A stretch of DNA of 6,009 nt from an uncultured Nostocoides sp. (GTDB lineage Bacteria; Actinomycetota; Actinomycetes; Actinomycetales; Dermatophilaceae), in assembly GCA_936931335.1 (NCBI GenBank), contig CAKZIH010000181.1, forward strand, positions 1 through 6,009, in the 5' to 3' direction. Below, in pieces: positions 4,856 through 6,009 of the stretch. Made by a program: the position numbers and the translations under genes. A model generated the notes under the pieces. The model had not been told where the DNA came from and made no database searches. It worked only from the letters and a program-made list of their open reading frames with translations. Position 1 is the stretch's first letter; every line of letters starts with the position of its first letter.

Positions 4856-6009
4856 AGCGCAGATAGGACCCCAGTTGTGCGCGCACGCTCTCGGAGACGG
4901 TCGCGGGTCCGCCGAGCACCACGATCCGGCGCGGCTGCAGACGCTCCACTTCGGTCGCGACGACATCCGGCAGCCTGTTGGTGTCGACGAGCAGTACCGG
5001 GCCCCGGTTGACCCCCGCCACCGGTGCGCCGGACAGCGCGTCGGGGAAGGTCCGACCGGAGGCGACAAAGACCACACCGACACCCGGGCCGTAGTTGTCC
5101 CGGGAGATCGCGGCCGAGGTCTCGAAGCGATCCGCCCCAGACCAGCGGGCCACCGTGCCTGAGGTGAAGGACTTGAGTTGCGCCTCGATCTGCGGGGAAA
5201 CCGTGTTGGGGCCGCCGAAGACGACGATGCGCTGCGGCTGCAGTCGGCGCAGTTCGGCCTGAATGCTGTCCGGGATCGTGGCGGTGTCCACCAGCAGCAC
5301 CGGGTTGCTGTTCTTGCCAGCCACTGGGGCGCCCGAGAGCGCGTCGGTGTAGATCCGGCCCGAGGCGATGTATGCGGTTTTCACCCCAGCCGGGAAGGAG
5401 TTCGCGGAGATCGCGGCGGAGGTGGAGAAGCGGTCCGCACCACTCCAGCGCGTCACCCCGCCCGCGGTGTAGGTCTGCAGCCGCGCGAGTACCCCGTCAG
5501 TCACCGTCGACGGCCCGCCCAGCACGACGATGCGCCCGGGCTGCAGCCGACGCAGTTCGGCCTGGATGGCGCCGGGAATCTCGTCCTGACGGGTCAGCAG
5601 GATCGGGCCTCGATCCTTGCCGGCCACCGGCGCCCCGGACAGGGCGTCGGCATAGACCTCACCGGAGGCGACATAGGCGACCGGGACGCCCGGGGAAAAG
5701 GTGCGCGCGGAGATCGCGGCGGACGCGCCATACCGGTCCGCACCGCTCCAGCGCTCAACCTTGGCGAGCGCCGGGAACTCGACCTTGACCGAGGCACCGG
5801 CGTCGGTTGCGGACAGGACGGTCAGGCGCATGACCTCACCGGGGGTAGCCCAGCTCTCCCCGGGCTCCAGGCCGGGGTGACGCTCGGTCGCCCCGACGAT
5901 GCCATCGGCGTGGAAGTCCAGGACGACGCTACTGGCGGGGTCGCTGGAGGCCAGATCCTGCATCCGGACGATGACGCCGCCACCGGGGTCGGGGCGGCTT
6001 TCGCCCGCA
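4854..6009 (-). CDS. CWB2 protein C with extra N-terminal domain, partial
   Basis: The frame is open to the window edge, giving 384 residues without the true N-terminus. There is an ATG at 5963, but it has no signal peptide and no clear ribosome-binding site, and the reading upstream is equally protein-like, so the gene is taken as 5' truncated. Residues about 10-80 (VIVRMQDL to SVKVEFP) alternate hydrophobic strands with turns, like a small beta-sandwich, and contain LEPGESW and TVLSATDAGASVKV. This resembles the C-terminal tail of secreted metalloproteases that precedes CWB2 modules in some actinobacteria; this is an inference from memory of such architectures. Three CWB2 modules follow at about 84-181, 185-281 and 286-383, with W-SGADR starts and PILL, PVLL, PVLL cores. 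It is the first visible gene of the minus-strand run and probably encodes a wall-attached enzyme or adhesin. Confidence 0.88.
   Translation of the reverse strand, partial: AGESRPDPGGGVIVRMQDLASSDPASSVVLDFHADGIVGATERHPGLEPGESWATPGEVMRLTVLSATDAGASVKVEFPALAKVERWSGADRYGASAAISARTFSPGVPVAYVASGEVYADALSGAPVAGKDRGPILLTRQDEIPGAIQAELRRLQPGRIVVLGGPSTVTDGVLARLQTYTAGGVTRWSGADRFSTSAAISANSFPAGVKTAYIASGRIYTDALSGAPVAGKNSNPVLLVDTATIPDSIQAELRRLQPQRIVVFGGPNTVSPQIEAQLKSFTSGTVARWSGADRFETSAAISRDNYGPGVGVVFVASGRTFPDALSGAPVAGVNRGPVLLVDTNRLPDVVATEVERLQPRRIVVLGGPATVSESVRAQLGSYLR

Larger units (their letters stand above)
1915..5759 (-). repeat. Nine CWB2 modules in three genes
   Basis: Approximate module limits: protein A 2521-2811, 2221-2511 and 1915-2208; protein B 3557-3847, 3254-3544 and 2951-3241; protein C 5466-5759, 5166-5456 and 4860-5153. 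Successive modules start 303 bp apart in every case but one (300 bp between A1 and A2), so hardly any indels separate them. The best-conserved block is VASGxxFxDALSGAPVAG, followed by P-x-L-L and, some 25 residues on, K/R-I-V-x-x-G-G. In the known family three modules pack into a pseudo-threefold unit, which fits three modules per gene. The phosphatase gene interrupts the series between C and B. Confidence 0.85.

Noticed and set aside
1915..5759. Regular about 300-bp periodicity as a DNA tandem or CRISPR-like array
   Set aside because: The period equals 101 codons and the conservation is at protein level in one frame, so it is explained by CWB2 modules.

Overview
The window is GC-rich and gene-dense. 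It carries an inositol-phosphate synthase of the mycobacterial Ino1 type preceded by a PadR regulator, a synteny known from actinobacteria (Mycobacterium tuberculosis has Rv0047c-Rv0046c). This points to an actinomycete (Actinomycetota). The abundance of actinobacterial-style cell-wall-binding repeat 2 (CWB2) proteins would fit Micrococcales, but the lineage below phylum is inference.

Layout: positions 1-110 are a non-coding leader with repeat elements that look like operator DNA. A plus-strand pair follows: a PadR-family regulator (111-722) and ino1 (733-1827). They are separated by 10 bp, and the ino1 ribosome-binding site overlaps the PadR stop codon. These genes converge on a minus-strand run that enters from the right edge. 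In transcription order it holds a CWB2 surface protein cut by the window edge (about 6009 to 4854), a compact PP2C-type Ser/Thr phosphatase (4787-4074), a secreted CWB2 protein (3964-2939) and another (2916-1909). The two transcription units meet in an 81-bp gap that forms one large nested palindrome containing both stop codons, most simply a bidirectional terminator.

Functionally, the left unit makes myo-inositol-1-phosphate, the entry to phosphatidylinositol, PI-anchored lipoglycans and mycothiol, probably under control of the local PadR repressor. The right unit is a cell-surface locus: nine CWB2 modules in three genes, three per gene, on an almost exact 101-residue period, each with the P-x-L-L core that in the clostridial family is the PILL motif linked to anionic polymer binding. 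Two of the CWB2 proteins consist of little besides a signal peptide and the triple module. The third carries the end of another domain at its N-terminus, possibly the tail of a secreted enzyme. The cytosolic PP2C phosphatase sits between CWB2 genes with no kinase in view.

No RNA genes, insertion sequences, CRISPR arrays or phage genes were seen. The most interesting points are the position-specific signatures of the CWB2 modules, the phosphatase embedded in a surface-protein run, the paired GGTTACC/GGTAACC elements in front of the second CWB2 gene, and the stop-codon-spanning palindrome.
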